Source: Leptodontidium sp. MPI-SDFR-AT-0119 (taxonomy: Eukaryota > Ascomycota > Leotiomycetes > Helotiales > Leptodontidiaceae). From it: a DNA stretch of 64,000 nucleotides. The position numbers were made by a program, and so were the translations under genes. The stretch lies in NCBI GenBank assembly GCA_020726505.1, contig JAHLEZ010000007.1, positions 2,790,001 through 2,854,000 of the forward strand. Reading direction: 5' to 3'. Positions 32,007 to 42,959 of this stretch are shown piece after piece. The notes beneath the pieces are model-generated. The model did no database searches. It was not told the DNA's origin and saw only the letters and a program-made list of their open reading frames with translations. The stretch's first letter is position 1. Every line of letters begins with the position of its first letter.

Positions 32007-32597
32007 TTATTCCTGAATCAAAGTACCTTGTTGATCGTAGAGCTCTGGGGAATACCATGCAGTGACCTCGCAATACCTCCACAAAGGAGAATCATTACAA
32101 TAGCCTATGATCGCCAGGCTGAGCTCCAGCGGTAGCCTCCCTATCCTTTTCAGAATATCTAGTATCCCCACCTCCACGACCCCCATCCCTGAGTGCTTCA
32201 CCAAGTGTGGAAAAGACCAAGATGTTCGGAGTACAGCAAGCTTCACGAGCTTCTTGAACGGTAGAGTAGGCAACTTGGAACTTGCTAACTTGAAACAGTC
32301 TACATGAAAGGCGAATGTCTTTGGTGACTTCTGACAGTTTAAACAAGGTGGGTAGCGACACAACCGCCAAGGTTCCTCGCCCTCGACCGCGATATATTTG
32401 AATCTGGGCCCGTGAGGAGGAAATGCGAAAGGCATCGAGATGTTTGCTGAGTGTGCAAGGACTATCGTCTGTGAGCTGAAGTTAACTATAGAAGGTGTCT
32501 GTCTATATGGCATACCGGCGGCTACTCTTTCTCCTGTCACTATGCAATGCTGACAACAAATACACCGTGCTTCGTTGAGCCGTACGTGATGTGGCAT
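32007..32597 (-). CDS. Fungal hypothetical protein with Cys cluster
   Basis: The frame is open from 32717, but the Met at 32597 (MPHHVRLNEARCICC) gives a compact 196-aa protein. It has CICCQHCIVTGERV near the N-terminus and later CRYPPCLNCQKSPKTFAFHVDC. This suggests a small zinc-binding module of the kind found in many fungal hypothetical proteins that often carry F-box-like C-termini; RIGRLPLELSLAIIGY near the C-terminus is compatible with a degenerate F-box-like helix. No enzyme motif is visible. The stop is at 32007. It borders the GAGTA element, so its 3' end could be affected. Confidence 0.55.
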   Translation of the reverse strand: MPHHVRLNEARCICCQHCIVTGERVAAGMPYRQTPSIVNFSSQTIVLAHSANISMPFAFPPHGPRFKYIAVEGEEPWRLCRYPPCLNCQKSPKTFAFHVDCFKLASSKLPTLPFKKLVKLAVLRTSWSFPHLVKHSGMGVVEVGILDILKRIGRLPLELSLAIIGYCNDSPLWRYCEVTAWYSPELYDQQGTLIQE

Positions 32598-32719
32598 GTT
32601 GTGAACGGCCTCAAACGATGGCTCGCTAACTGTTCGCGGTGATAATGATAGCGAAATGTGAAGTTGATATTGGAGGAACGCTTGAAGTGGAAAATAGGGG
32701 TTTGTGAGCGGTGTCATAA

Positions 32720-33844
32720 CAAGGCTTATGTAATCCTTGGTCCAAGCTGCGGCTGAGTGTTACGAGTTGGGGTAATGATTGGGCTCACTGCCTTTGGTAA
32801 CCCTTAGGACTAGGGTGAAGAGGATGGATATCTGGATATGTAACTGCAAGGCGGATGATACTTCAAGCCTTAAAAATCTGGGCAGCAAAATCGGCAGTCG
32901 GGACTTAAGGTGGAGGTCGAAACACAATCGCCTTGTGATTTCTGCAGATGACTGACTACAGTACTTTGGCTCGTGCTTTCTCCCGATGCCCACACGTCCA
33001 AATTACTGTGCGCACCACCAAGAGAGGCCATCAAGACTCATTGGCAATCTCAGCCTGAAGCATAGATGCCTAATTGTGCTCTTCGGCCACTCTCGGGCGC
33101 TCTGCCAAGTCACGAATCACCGAACCTCCATTTCCCGAGATTTTTCGATAGGGAAACAACGAATGACCACCTCCCCACGTCAGAGTCCCAACTCAACGGG
33201 GTGAAAAATATGACCTACTCCTTGTTTCTGACCAGCGCAATCCTCTAGGGGTTCGCCCTCGATCCCACGGAGTCTTAAGATAGCCCCCGAAGAACTTAAC
33301 AAAAGGACTGATAGACACATCATTCAACGAAATGGACATTGTGTCGTAGCCTGGTTTGTAGGATTTGAAGGGAGGGAGGGTACTGCGTACTTCGTATAAG
33401 TTTTAGTAGGCCACGTCATGCAAACGTTTGACAATTATCTCCGCGCATTCCGGTCAGGTTAATAACATCAGCAAAGTCGCAACCATTGACACAATTGTTG
33501 ATGTACTCTCGCGACAGTGCATATATGTCCTTGTCGCAGATCCGAGGACAATCCTGGTATGAATCTTGGCAGTCGTAACCGACACTCGTTGAGCCTAGTG
33601 TACGAATGCCAAGGCCCGCGCCCCTTGGACTGACCTCGTATTCTCCGTATATATTGCCCTTTACGTTCCCTCCACCAACTCCCCCGTCGTTCCAGTTCCG
33701 TTTGCTTCGTCCAGTTGCCTACGATCATCATCCAGAAAAACCCCGCCCCATAACGACTAAGTGCTACACGATAGAGGGCGCTCTCCTCTCGCTACATACG
33801 CCCAACTTTTGTTGAGGCTAGGCAAATGCATCATCAGAGCCAAA
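32720..33844. other. Intergenic region upstream of the Zn2Cys6 gene
   Basis: Normal composition with no supported gene. Short open frames on both strands lack any family resemblance. The pyrimidine-rich 33640-33760 stretch probably belongs to the promoter or leader of the regulator gene. Confidence 0.5.
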
Positions 33845-35237
33845 ATGCCCTCCAGAAAATTCCATACAAAGTCGAGACACGGTTGCAACGAGTGCAAGCA
33901 CCGCAAAGTGAAGGTACCCCAACCACAAACAGCACATCGTCCGATACACCAGTCCATCTTGCTGACAAGACAGCAAGTGCGACGAAGCAAGACCTAGCTG
34001 CCTGAGATGCCTAAATCGGCGGGCGCCATGCACTTATACCTCTCCATTCATACAAGACTACCAGAAGGAATGGGCTTCTATTACTTTCTTAGCATCATCT
34101 GCGACGCCAGCATCCACGTCGCTGGCACCCAGCAACCCTGAATCCCCAAGTCAGACCTTCCAAAGGCTAGTCCCAACATTCTCGCCTTCCCCAGCGCCAG
34201 CGATAGATGCAATACCAAGCACGAAATCTGAAGATACGTATCGCAGTCACGATATGGCTCTCCTCCATCATTACACGACAAATACCAGCATGACGATCAC
34301 CCGATCGTCCGCCTTACAACACATCTGGCAAATGGTGATCCCAAAATTGTCATTTTCCTCACCATATCTCTTACACTGCATTCTTGCTCTCTCCGCCAGT
34401 CATCTAGCGCAGCGCCCTCCGCTCGATTCCACCAACTCTAGTCATCACTATCAATCTCTAGTCAGGGAACATCACAGAGCAGCGGTTTCCCTTTTCCGCC
34501 CTCAACTAGAAAATATCAACCCTCAAAATGGCCCTGCCATCTTCGCTTTTTCAGTTCTATTCATCTGTCTCTCTTTGAGTATGCCTACCCCACTAGACTC
34601 TCTCTTGTCACAACGCGACAAGTGCAAATCCTTTATCATGCAGATGAACACTTCCATTCGCCTCATCCGCGGCATTCACGACGTCAGCTTGCCATCTGTG
34701 CCCCACTTCCAAGAGTCGCTTTTCCACCAACTCCTTCTCATCGAGAAGACAGGGCACAAAGAGCCACTAAGTTTTGACGCCGAAGTCATCATACGGCTCA
34801 TTGAGCAAAGTGTTGATACCGACCCAGCAATTGTATCACTGAAAGATGGGTATACGGCGGTTCTCCAACGCTTGAGATATTGTAATCCACGACGAGATGA
34901 GAAGACGGAACAGACTGCCATCGTTCTCATGTGGCCTGTCGCTCTTCCTCCTTTCTTCTTTGACGAGGTAGAGAAAATGCGGCCGGTAGCCTTAGCTATC
35001 TTAGCTTTCTTTGGGGTTTTGTTGCATAGCGTTAGTAAAGAATGGTGGATAGATGATATAGGAAAGAAATGTGAGTGTTTATTGATAGGGCTGCGGGTTC
35101 CTGTATCCCGGACTCACTGACGTTGGTGGTTAGTGGTAAAAGCCGTTGCTGAGATGCTTCCGCGGGGCTGGGAGAGCGTGACTGCTTGGGCCAAGATGAA
35201 TATTAGAAATCCGTGTGATTATACACCGGCAGTATGA
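33845..35237 (+). CDS. Zn2Cys6 transcription factor (paralogue 1)
   Basis: Three exons: 33845-33913, 33978-35070 and 35134-35237. Introns are GT-AG; the first is 64 bp with GCTGAC before its acceptor. The product is 421 aa. Cysteines at 14, 17, 24, 31, 34 and 41 give the C-x2-C-x6-C-x6-C-x2-C-x6-C binuclear zinc cluster, preceded by KSRHGC. The rest is the helical fungal-specific regulator region (LLHHYTTNTS, LLHCILALSASHLAQ, HHRAAVSLFRP) of the sterol-uptake-regulator-like class. It binds DNA in the nucleus, with unknown targets. Intron 1 splits the zinc cluster exactly after KVK, as in the second regulator at 52313-53552, and the two align along their length. Confidence 0.92.
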
Positions 35238-36430
35238 CCTAAAATCTGAAAGCTTGCTATGCCATTCATCTCAAAATATAGCTACTACCTTACTGTAATG
35301 GGCCGTACTGAATGCGGCTTCATTCCTCATATCGAATGCGGCCTCATTCCCTACCTGCAAACAGAAGAGTCACATTCCTTCGGTTCTTTATTTCTCTAGT
35401 ATATAGTCAGCTCCCTCTGAAGAAGAGTCTACCTTCTTCAGCAATTAGTCTTTTGTTACTGGAACCTCTCCAGCTGATCACCAGAGAACCCCCATCGTAT
35501 CTCGTTACCTCAGTGAAACTAATGATCATTACACTTACGGCCTGATCTCATTGATAGCATATAAATATATCCTGCCAAAGTAAACCACATTTACACACTA
35601 TATAATAAATGACAGGGTGGGTAAGAATATATTTAGATACTCCTTTAAATACATAGAATCGGGGGTTTCTCCTGGACTTTCTGTGCCTATTTGTGATGTC
35701 CAAACAACAGCCTTCAACTTATGGTTAGTCTAGTAAGAGAATGCCAGTTGCTAAGCGAGCCAAGTTGCGGCATTTAGAGAAAAGGCACAAATTTTAATTG
35801 GTCTCAGGGCTTTGCTAGCAAAATACTGTAACGTTCCTGAGTCTGGCTGACGACGCAGCGTAGTCAGTCAACCATCGCACCGGAAAATTCCGTGAAGTTA
35901 TTTTAAAATTCATTTATGGCTCCCGACACGAAATGCTAAACACATGCAAGATCTGGCAGTGTCAAGGCTGGTGATTCCATGTTTGCGCAAGATAACTACA
36001 ACCTCATCTTACGTTGCCTCGCTTTCAGGAGTTAGCGTCCAAGTGTACGTTCCTGCTACGAGTAAGACGAGTGTTTGTTTAGATGATGGAGCAGATATTT
36101 TTTAGGCGATCTTAGGACCGCCCCGCGGCTCATTTTCCCAGGATAATTTCAAAGCTCGAAGCACATTCGTCCACCATTCTCGCGCATGGTGATCAATTTA
36201 TCCTTTAGAGGGACCGAGTCTAACGGATCCTTGATTCACGCTTCCTAATCCGGGTAAGCATAAACCTTATCTTGCCGCCTTGAGCATTAAGAGGCGCGGC
36301 GCTTGGCAAGCCACAATGCGAACATTTGTCAACTGTCTTACGAGATAACAGCAACCCGAAACCCTCCGTTAAGCTTAATTTTCATTTTGAATTTGTCGTG
36401 ATTTTGTCTTCAACTCTTGGAAGATGTCAT
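35238..36430. other. Intergenic region between regulator and bZIP relic
   Basis: I see no gene or clear repeat. A pair of similar phrases, TGAATGCGGCTTCATTCC and CGAATGCGGCCTCATTCC, lies at about 35309-35352. Confidence 0.5.
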
Positions 36431-36459
36431 AATTTGTCGAAAATCCCACCGCTCTCAAG

Positions 36460-36755
36460 CCCAATCGCTCTCCCTGGACTCTTTCATTTTTTCTCCGAAC
36501 AGCGCCCCCCTCTCGATGACTTCACTCAAAACAAATTAAATGACTGGGCCGGCGTTAAGAGGCAACGAAAGCGTGGGCGGCCACTTATTCAGTCAAATTC
36601 CGACTCGGCATCACCTGGCGATGAGAACTCGGTAAAATCCAAGCCCCGCTGAGAGGGCTAACGTTCACTGATTTTTATAGCAAAGGAAGGAGCGAACCAG
36701 ACTTGCGTAGAGAGCATATCGAAATCGCAAACACATGAAAGTGGATGGCTTGAAA
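36460..36755 (+). pseudogene. bZIP transcription factor relic (AT-hook-like patch plus basic region)
   Basis: The frame reads PPLDDFTQNKLNDWAGVKRQ, then RKRGRP (an AT-hook-like core), SASPGDENS. A 49-bp intron at 36632-36680 (GTAAAA donor, GCTAAC branch, TAG acceptor) leads to QRKERTRLA, stop, RAYRNRKHMK. Apart from the TAG at 36708-36710 this is the bZIP basic region of fungal AP-1-like factors, where Gln is invariant at the stop position, so CAG-to-TAG is the simplest explanation. A GTAAGT donor follows at 36756, but the leucine-zipper exon cannot be found in the AT-rich DNA beyond. The 5' limit is unclear. Confidence 0.7.
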
Positions 36756-36849
36756 GTAAGTGTAGCGAGCTTAAATATATACTAGAACAAATGATAGAAT
36801 ACTAATAATGTATTGTTATAGATAAGTAGGCGTGAATTCTTTATTTTGT

Positions 36850-37737
36850 AGATTAGAATCTTCCCCTACTAGTTCGATTCACTAGGTGTCTTTGCAGGCC
36901 GTAGGATATACTTCGTTATAGATACCTTGCCGACCTCGAGATCTTTCAAAGCCTCTTCGAGTCCGGCCAGGCCTCCCTTAACAGCTTCGTAAGGGTGTCC
37001 TGAAAACTAACTAGTAGCCAAACCCAAACTAATTAAGTTATAAATACAAGAGCCAAACTCTACATATTTAACCTTTGCTCTGTCTTAGGCAGGCCTATAA
37101 ATAAGGCCGGCATTAGATCCTAACATAATAATCCTACTAATAACTTCGTTCTCTTTAGGCACCACGCTTATGACCTTTCTATCTGTTAAAGAAACGATCT
37201 TTAGAAGTATTTCCAAGCTTACTTTGTCCGAAATATTGTTATACGCGTAATTAATGACTTGCTCTCTAGTGACTTTATAAAGTTACTTATTAACGTGATT
37301 ATTGCCTAGGCGGTAGTTAATGATAATGTCGTCCTTGCTCTTATTAAGTAAGGTCTCTACGGCTGGAATGCCTTTTTCGGCGATGTCGATAATAAGATGA
37401 ATATTAAATAAGGCGGTAAACTTAATAATAAAGGATTTAATAGTAGTTATAGCGCCGTTAATTATAAGGGGTGTCGGAATAGTAACCGGGTCCTATAGTA
37501 AAGGCAATCGAAGTCTCTTGTATATTCTTAAAGTAGTGGTTATGCTTACGAGTAGAATTATAATAGCCTTTATTAAGCGATTAGAGAGCCGGTCAATATT
37601 ATATTTAAGAAAAGACGTTTACTTTTAAAGGAAGTTATATTAGGGAGGCGGAAGGCCGCTTTTGCGGCAGTTATAGAGTGCTTTACGTAACTTTTATAAG
37701 GAGTAAATATCTAGTGGAAGGCTGCGACTTTGTCTTT
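36850..37737 (-). pseudogene. MDR-family zinc-type oxidoreductase relic, RIP-damaged
   Basis: On the minus strand, pieces follow the order of a medium-chain dehydrogenase/quinone reductase: DKVAAFH and SYVKHSITAAKAAFRLP near 37730-37650, PLIINGAITTIKSFIIKF near 37460-37410 (the nucleotide-binding strand), DIAEKGIPAVETLLNKSKDD near 37380, ISDKVSLEILLKIVSL, then FSGHPYEAVKGGLAGLEEAL and DLEVGKVSITKYILRPA near 36910. Stops and AT-rich codons disrupt it throughout. The N-terminal part is cut off exactly at the LTR that begins at 37738. That a single-copy-type gene is RIP-mutated suggests it was duplicated or lay within RIP spread from the element. Confidence 0.75.
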
Positions 37738-39432
37738 TGTTACGACCTCTGATGCGCCTCGTATTCTAACCGACACGGCTCGTAGCATCGGCTGGCTATG
37801 CGACGGCGCTAAGCCTAATTGAGAAGACTAAGTGGCGAGCATGCGATATGTTAATGTGAATAGCGCTCGATTACGCTAGGCCTTATTTAAGAGAGCCCTC
37901 GTGTATTTATACTCGAATTTTCTTTTATAAAGAACTCTTCTTTCCTTCTTGTTTTTTCTTCTTAATTCTAAGCGTAGCCTTAGGTCTAAATATAAAGCTA
38001 GAGTTTACTCGTCGTATTAACCTCTTACTAGCCGTAATATAAGAAAAGACTTATACCTCTTTGTTATAAAGCGTTATATCTTACCCGGTTTTGCCGCCTT
38101 ATTAACCTGCCCTTATAGTAAGTTAATAACGAGCTTTAACACCTTGGCCTATTCGACAAATAAGTACCTCTCTGCCCTAATAGTAAAGTATCCTAAAGAA
38201 AGCTAAATATTCTCTTGTAGTTAACCTGCCTTATATAACGTAACGCGCATTTTCATTTCGACTCCTATGTTTAATTAACAAACCGATTAACACTTATAAT
38301 AAACGCCTTTTTACCCTACATTACCCCCACTACCGACTACCCCCCTTTATCGGCGAAGCTCTAAAGAAAAGAGCGCTCTTATGCGGCTAGGCTTTACGGA
38401 GACCCTTACGCCTTCGATCGAGACTATTAAGGTGAACTCCGACGACGACGTAGAGCCGTAATACTTTAACACAACGCCAGAGCCTAATACCGCTATAAGG
38501 GACTTACCCCGCTTAGTAAGCAAAGGTAAATTAGCTAATTAAAGACTTTATTAGCTTTACTGTTGCCGCTGCTGTTACACAAGCCCTTACTTAATATACT
38601 ATCGACAATCCCTACTAAGAGACTCGCACCCCCTCCCCTTCTCACGACTAATTAATGCGTGCTTTTACGACGGACCTCTAACTAACCGCCGACAATTACC
38701 TCCCTAAGCTAAACCTTACTATCCCTGCTATTAAGCTTAGTAAAGTCAAGTACCCCCGTACCCCCTTTAACGATTATAAAGGCGAAATTAAATACGACGC
38801 TTAAAAAATGAATATAAAGATATTTATTTAAAAGTACTTAGGCAACTTTTTTACTAGCGAATCGCAGGTTTATGCCTACTTTAAGTGTATAAAGGGAAAG
38901 TCTAAGATTATTATTCTTTAATAAATAAATCCCGATTTCGCCGGAGATTTTAACGAAGCCGCTAACGTATTAAAGGCTTTAAACTAGCGCTTCTTTAATC
39001 ACAACCAAGTACAAGTAGCTAAGTTTAAGTATAATCAATTACATATAAGTAATATAATATATAACGAGTTTCATACGAAGTTTACGATACACGCGGCCAC
39101 TAAAAAAATTTCACTTACCCGCTAGTTCGATGACGTATAGGAGAAGGTCTCAAACGAGCTTAAGTACGATATCTGCACTAAGAAGTATAAGTTTAACAAA
39201 GACTACACAGCTCTCGACGAATTCTTAATTATTTCTGATCGCGAGTTGCGAAATATCGCTATAAGACAAACTAATAGACAAGCTATTACTACTACCGCTC
39301 CTCGCGAAGCTCTATAAGTCTCTTTTCATAATACTAATACGAACGACTCTCGTAGTATTTTAAAGAAGGATAACGTGTGTTTTACCTCCCCTACCTTTAC
39401 TTCTCGCGTATAGAGACTACTAACTCTGGGAC
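37738..39432 (+). mobile_element. Truncated Gypsy-like retrotransposon (LTR family B plus gag), RIP-damaged
   Basis: A 302-bp LTR (37738-38039, TGTTACGACC to AGCCGTAATA) is followed by a leader and a plus-strand gag-like frame at about 38380-39400. Readable pieces are PFNDYKGEIKYDA, KYLGNFFTSESQVYAYFKCI, EAANVLKALN, KFKYNQLHISNIIYNEFHTK and FNKDYTALDEFLIISDRELR, the capsid pattern of Ty3-type gag proteins. Stops sit mostly at former Gln/Trp codons. Neither pol nor a 3' LTR is present: the element is cut by a Fot/pogo fragment at 39433. The same LTR family occurs head-to-head at 29274-29794. Confidence 0.8.
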
Positions 39433-39945
39433 TAATTAACCAATAAAATTAACTTCTTAAGAGTCTTAAGAGGTACGAATACTACCTTTAGAGCTTTCTA
39501 ACACCTCTAATTAGTTATAGACTCTAAAAGCTAAGAAGGACCTCTATTTATAAATACGTGATTTAGTAAGCGGATCACATAATTAACTTCTAACTTAACG
39601 TTTAAGAGGATTAATAAAAAAGGATTAGGAACTAGGGAAGGTAAATATAAGGATTAAAGAGCTAAAAGAGACATTAGAACAGTTAAAGCCGAAGAAAAGG
39701 AGGAAAGTGTAAACTAGTCTAAATTCTAAGTTTACTACGACCCGTAATATTCGGAAGGCCCAAATCGCAGCTAAAGGACACTTAATTACACATGTAAAAT
39801 CAGATCTAAAGGAGACTCAGACTCTACAAAATCATGTATTAAAGTAGAATTGGTAGAGAAATAATAGGGTGGTTTATAAGTGGTAGTGGATTTAAGCGAG
39901 GTGTCCGGAATCTAGGGGTGTCCGGAATGGTGGGGGGAGACGTTA
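39433..39945 (+). mobile_element. 3' fragment of a Fot/pogo (Tc1-mariner) DNA transposon
   Basis: This is nearly identical to the reverse complement of 59845-60270, from ATTAACCAATAAAATTAAC through AAAGTAGAATTGGTAGAGAA. It extends further to a terminal repeat at 39892-39943 ending GGGGGGAGACGT, followed by the TA target dinucleotide. The terminal repeat contains the internal direct repeat GTGTCCGGAAT twice. The transposase N-terminus is absent. Confidence 0.8.
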
Positions 39946-40561
39946 AAGTAGATTTCATTAGCATAAAGTACCTTACTAGGGAATTTATATACAAAGGTAC
40001 ATAAAATAATACATTACCCCTCCTACATACCGCGCTCGCCTCCCCCTGCTAGCGCTAGGCAATGTCTCAGCGGACGAAGAGATAGAAGCACAGTCTCTTT
40101 TCTGCATGCTAGCAGATTTTGAGAGGCACGCGCATCCAAGAGGTGAAATGACCTGTGATTGGCGGTGCCCGCGCTTGACATGCATCTTGACGTTATGGTC
40201 GACACGGAACTCCCGCGCCCCTCCCGCGCCCCTCCCGCATCTCTCAGTAAGTGGATCAAAGTCAGGGGCGGCCAGGTTATCTGGTTGGCAGCTCTTTGTC
40301 TCCGACACTTTTCCGGCAAAGTCGGCCTCTTTAGCTTTAGTAATGGTGCAAATCTGCGGCCTCGGAGCCTGTATACACCGAGGTAGAACCTGGTGAACGA
40401 CATTTCCTACTAAAAAACATTACTCGACCGGACAGAAAATGTCGTAGCTCTCTCGAGTAAGAACAAGATATAAAGATGGGCTTCGAACTGTCGTCAGTTT
40501 GTTACATCAACCGCCACGGAACACAGCATCATCGAAAACTTGAAGGAAACGGTGCTCAATT
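39946..40561. other. Upstream region of the kelch gene, with TATA-like box
   Basis: No gene is supported. ATATAAAG at about 40468-40475 lies about 90 bp before the kelch ATG and is a plausible TATA element. Tandem CTCCCGCGCCC units occur at 40211-40235. Confidence 0.5.
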
Positions 40562-41626
40562 ATGACATTCAAGCGATTTTACTTTGCCTTCCTCTTCTCT
40601 TCCTCAATTCTTTCTCTCACCAGCTCTCTTCCCTCCCTGCCTCCTCGTTTTCCATGGTCGACACTGACAAACATCACTGTCGCTCCAAGGCAGGAACACT
40701 CCACCGTCTACCTCCCAACCGATACCATTGCTATCATTGGAGGCATCATTCCCAACAGTAGTGCTACACCTATCCCTTTCACAACAACAGACTTAGTCCA
40801 ATTCTACTCCATTGCCGACAATACCTGGCGCACGGTGGCCCCTCTCCCGAAACCACTCAACCACGCCAATGTGGCGGTCGTTGACGGCAAAATGTATGTG
40901 TTTGGAGGATTGGACGGCGGTGGGCTGGAGCAGAAAGAATTGCGGGCAGTTCCAGACTCATGGGTGTACGATCCGGATAAGAATACTTGGTCTTCCCTCC
41001 CGCCACTAGCAGAAGCAAGGGGAATGGCGGCCGTGGGCGTATATAAAGGGAAGGTTTTTCTAGCGGGCGGATTCACACTCCTGGGGATGAGTGGGACGGG
41101 TCCGCATGAATCCGTCACCCCTGTCTCAGTGTTTGATGTCCGTACCTCAAAATGGGTGTCAGAAATTCTTCCTGAGAATGCACGAAATATTCCAGGACCT
41201 CGCGATCATGCTGTATCCGCTGTCATAGATGGAAAAATGTACGTCATCGGCGGATTCGACCACGGAGCGCCTCACCCAACAGACACTGTCTTTATCTTAG
41301 ACTTGAAGAATGTTAAGGATGGTTGGACGACTAGTACTGCGAGAATGCCGACGGCCAGGGGTGGACATTCTGGTGGAATTATAGGGAAAAAGATATATAC
41401 TTTTGGTGGGGAGAAACCCCCTAATGTTGGGACTGGGGTCTATAACGAGGTAGAAGTGTACGATGTTGAGTGCAACACTTGGATAAAGTTGGACCCGATG
41501 CCTAACCCCAAACATAGCGCTCCGGGTATTGGGTTGGTTGGGAAAGTGTACATGCCTGGTGGTGGAGTGAGGGCAGGAGCGGCACCTGTAAGCACTTTTG
41601 ATGTTTTTGATACTAGGGCTACCTAG
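40562..41626 (+). CDS. Secreted kelch-repeat (six-motif) protein
   Basis: This intact single exon encodes 354 aa. The first about 22 residues (basic KR, then FYFAFLFSSSILSLTSS) form a signal peptide. Six Gly-Gly kelch motifs are visible in order: AIIGGIIPN, MYVFGGLDGG, VFLAGGFTLLG, MYVIGGFDHG, IYTFGGEKPP and VYMPGGGVR, each preceded by a hydrophobic strand. Several are followed by a Tyr/Trp pair (VYDPDKNTW, VFDVRTSKW, VYDVECNTW). That fits a six-bladed beta-propeller filling nearly the whole mature chain. Secreted or cell-surface kelch propellers mediate protein or sugar binding, and no catalytic residues can be named. It is isolated between two transposon blocks but shows no mutation damage. 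Confidence 0.9.
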   Translation: MTFKRFYFAFLFSSSILSLTSSLPSLPPRFPWSTLTNITVAPRQEHSTVYLPTDTIAIIGGIIPNSSATPIPFTTTDLVQFYSIADNTWRTVAPLPKPLNHANVAVVDGKMYVFGGLDGGGLEQKELRAVPDSWVYDPDKNTWSSLPPLAEARGMAAVGVYKGKVFLAGGFTLLGMSGTGPHESVTPVSVFDVRTSKWVSEILPENARNIPGPRDHAVSAVIDGKMYVIGGFDHGAPHPTDTVFILDLKNVKDGWTTSTARMPTARGGHSGGIIGKKIYTFGGEKPPNVGTGVYNEVEVYDVECNTWIKLDPMPNPKHSAPGIGLVGKVYMPGGGVRAGAAPVSTFDVFDTRAT

Positions 41627-42201
41627 GCCGCACCGAAGCTCAAAGAGCTACCTTTGACAGCTAGCCGCAATTCAATTTCTTTCAAGGCTGTCCGGCGAAT
41701 CACGGAATCTATTAGTTCTGAGAATGGGAATGGTTCGTGTCTAGGGCTTATTCAACGTGCGCTATTGGGACATTGGCCGCGGAAGGTCTATGGACCTATA
41801 TATACAAGACATAAATGAGGGATGTTGAAATACTGATATGTGCTAAATATGTTGATTTGTAATCAGTGCCTCCCAGTCACCAGTGTATGTCAGAATTGTT
41901 TGCGTACCCTCTAAATTTAGCCGAACCTCACCAAAAACCACTATCTTTGAAATTTTATGTTAAATTAACCAATTAATATTTTCTACTGATTTCTTTATTT
42001 TGTCACTTATTATTAGTTGTTTACTCTACTTAGAAATTCTATTACTTTTAGCTATACGGTTTTATAACTTATTTTAAGAATAAGTATATAGTAAGTGAAT
42101 TCGCCGGAATTTTATAAGTACTAAATTTATTCGTAAATAACTCTCGCTCTAAAAAGATTATTTTAAATCTGAAAAAGCCATTTAAAAGCTTTTCTTTTAA
42201 A
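41627..42201. other. Downstream flank turning AT-rich
   Basis: The composition changes from balanced to AT-rich near 41940. No gene is seen. Confidence 0.5.
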
Positions 42202-42287
42202 TACTATTCCCCACCCCTGTTAAATGTTAAATTTCTTGCGTGGAACCTACCAGAAAAATTAACATTTAACAGGGGTGGGGGATAGTA
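42202..42287. repeat. MITE-like hairpin with 29-bp inverted arms
   Basis: The arms are 42202-42230 (TACTATTCCCCACCCCTGTT...) and 42259-42287 (...AACAGGGGTGGGGGATAGTA), complementary at 28 of 29 positions around a 28-nt loop. The GC-rich CCCCACCCCTG core stands out in an AT-rich context. It may be a miniature inverted-repeat element or the remains of one. Confidence 0.75.
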
Positions 42288-42316
42288 TTATAAATATCTA
42301 ACTATAAGTAATAATA

Positions 42317-42711
42317 TGTTACGGACGCTCCTGGGCGACCACTGGGTCCCAGGAGGAAGTGTTCTAGGAGCCACCGTAGTCCTAGGAGCTGTCAGGCTCC
42401 CGGAACCAACCTGTATCTAGCATGATTATTTACGGCGTAATCTTAGTACTAAGGTTTGGGTCGCGGCTCTCTGCGATCAGATCACGTGATGGATCCCAGG
42501 ACCTCTAGGGATCTCGAGGATCCAAGGAGAACGAAGGCTCTATATAAGACTGGCATATCTGCCATTAGATAGGAGCTTCGTGCTCAACTTCAAATAGTAT
42601 CTTCACCCATACTTAGTAACTGTCAGACCCCGTACGTGAAATACCTACCTCTCGATTACTGAGATCAACAACAGCCTTCGGTGTTTACCGAGTAAATACA
42701 CGACCGTTACA
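42317..42711 (+). repeat. Solo LTR (family A), little mutated
   Basis: It begins TGTTACGGACGCTCC and ends GACCGTTACA, 395 bp, with a TATATAAG box near 42541. It shares the end sequences and the whole 3' half with the solo LTR at 1845-2304 but is far less AT-rich. No matching 5-bp duplication is visible (TAATA versus GGTAA). No internal element adjoins it. Confidence 0.8.
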
Positions 42712-42959
42712 GGTAATTATTCTTTTCCAAATATCACTAAACGTTGGCGAGCTTCTTATATAATAAAAAGACGCTAAAATTATACTACTTAAAAAGCTAA
42801 AGAAAGGGAATTATATAATAGTAAAAGCGTAAAAGCTAATCTTGTTATTATTTAGGCTAAGCAAAGTACTCGAGTTAGTAGTGGTAAAACGAATATTATA
42901 CGTGGTCGAAATATTTGAATTACTCCTAGTGAATTATTTCGGGGTAAGAAAAAAATGCT

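Noticed and set aside
39985..40403. Overlapping minus-strand open frames upstream of the kelch gene
   Set aside because: Three frames are open at once in GC-rich DNA, with no start context or family resemblance that would choose one.
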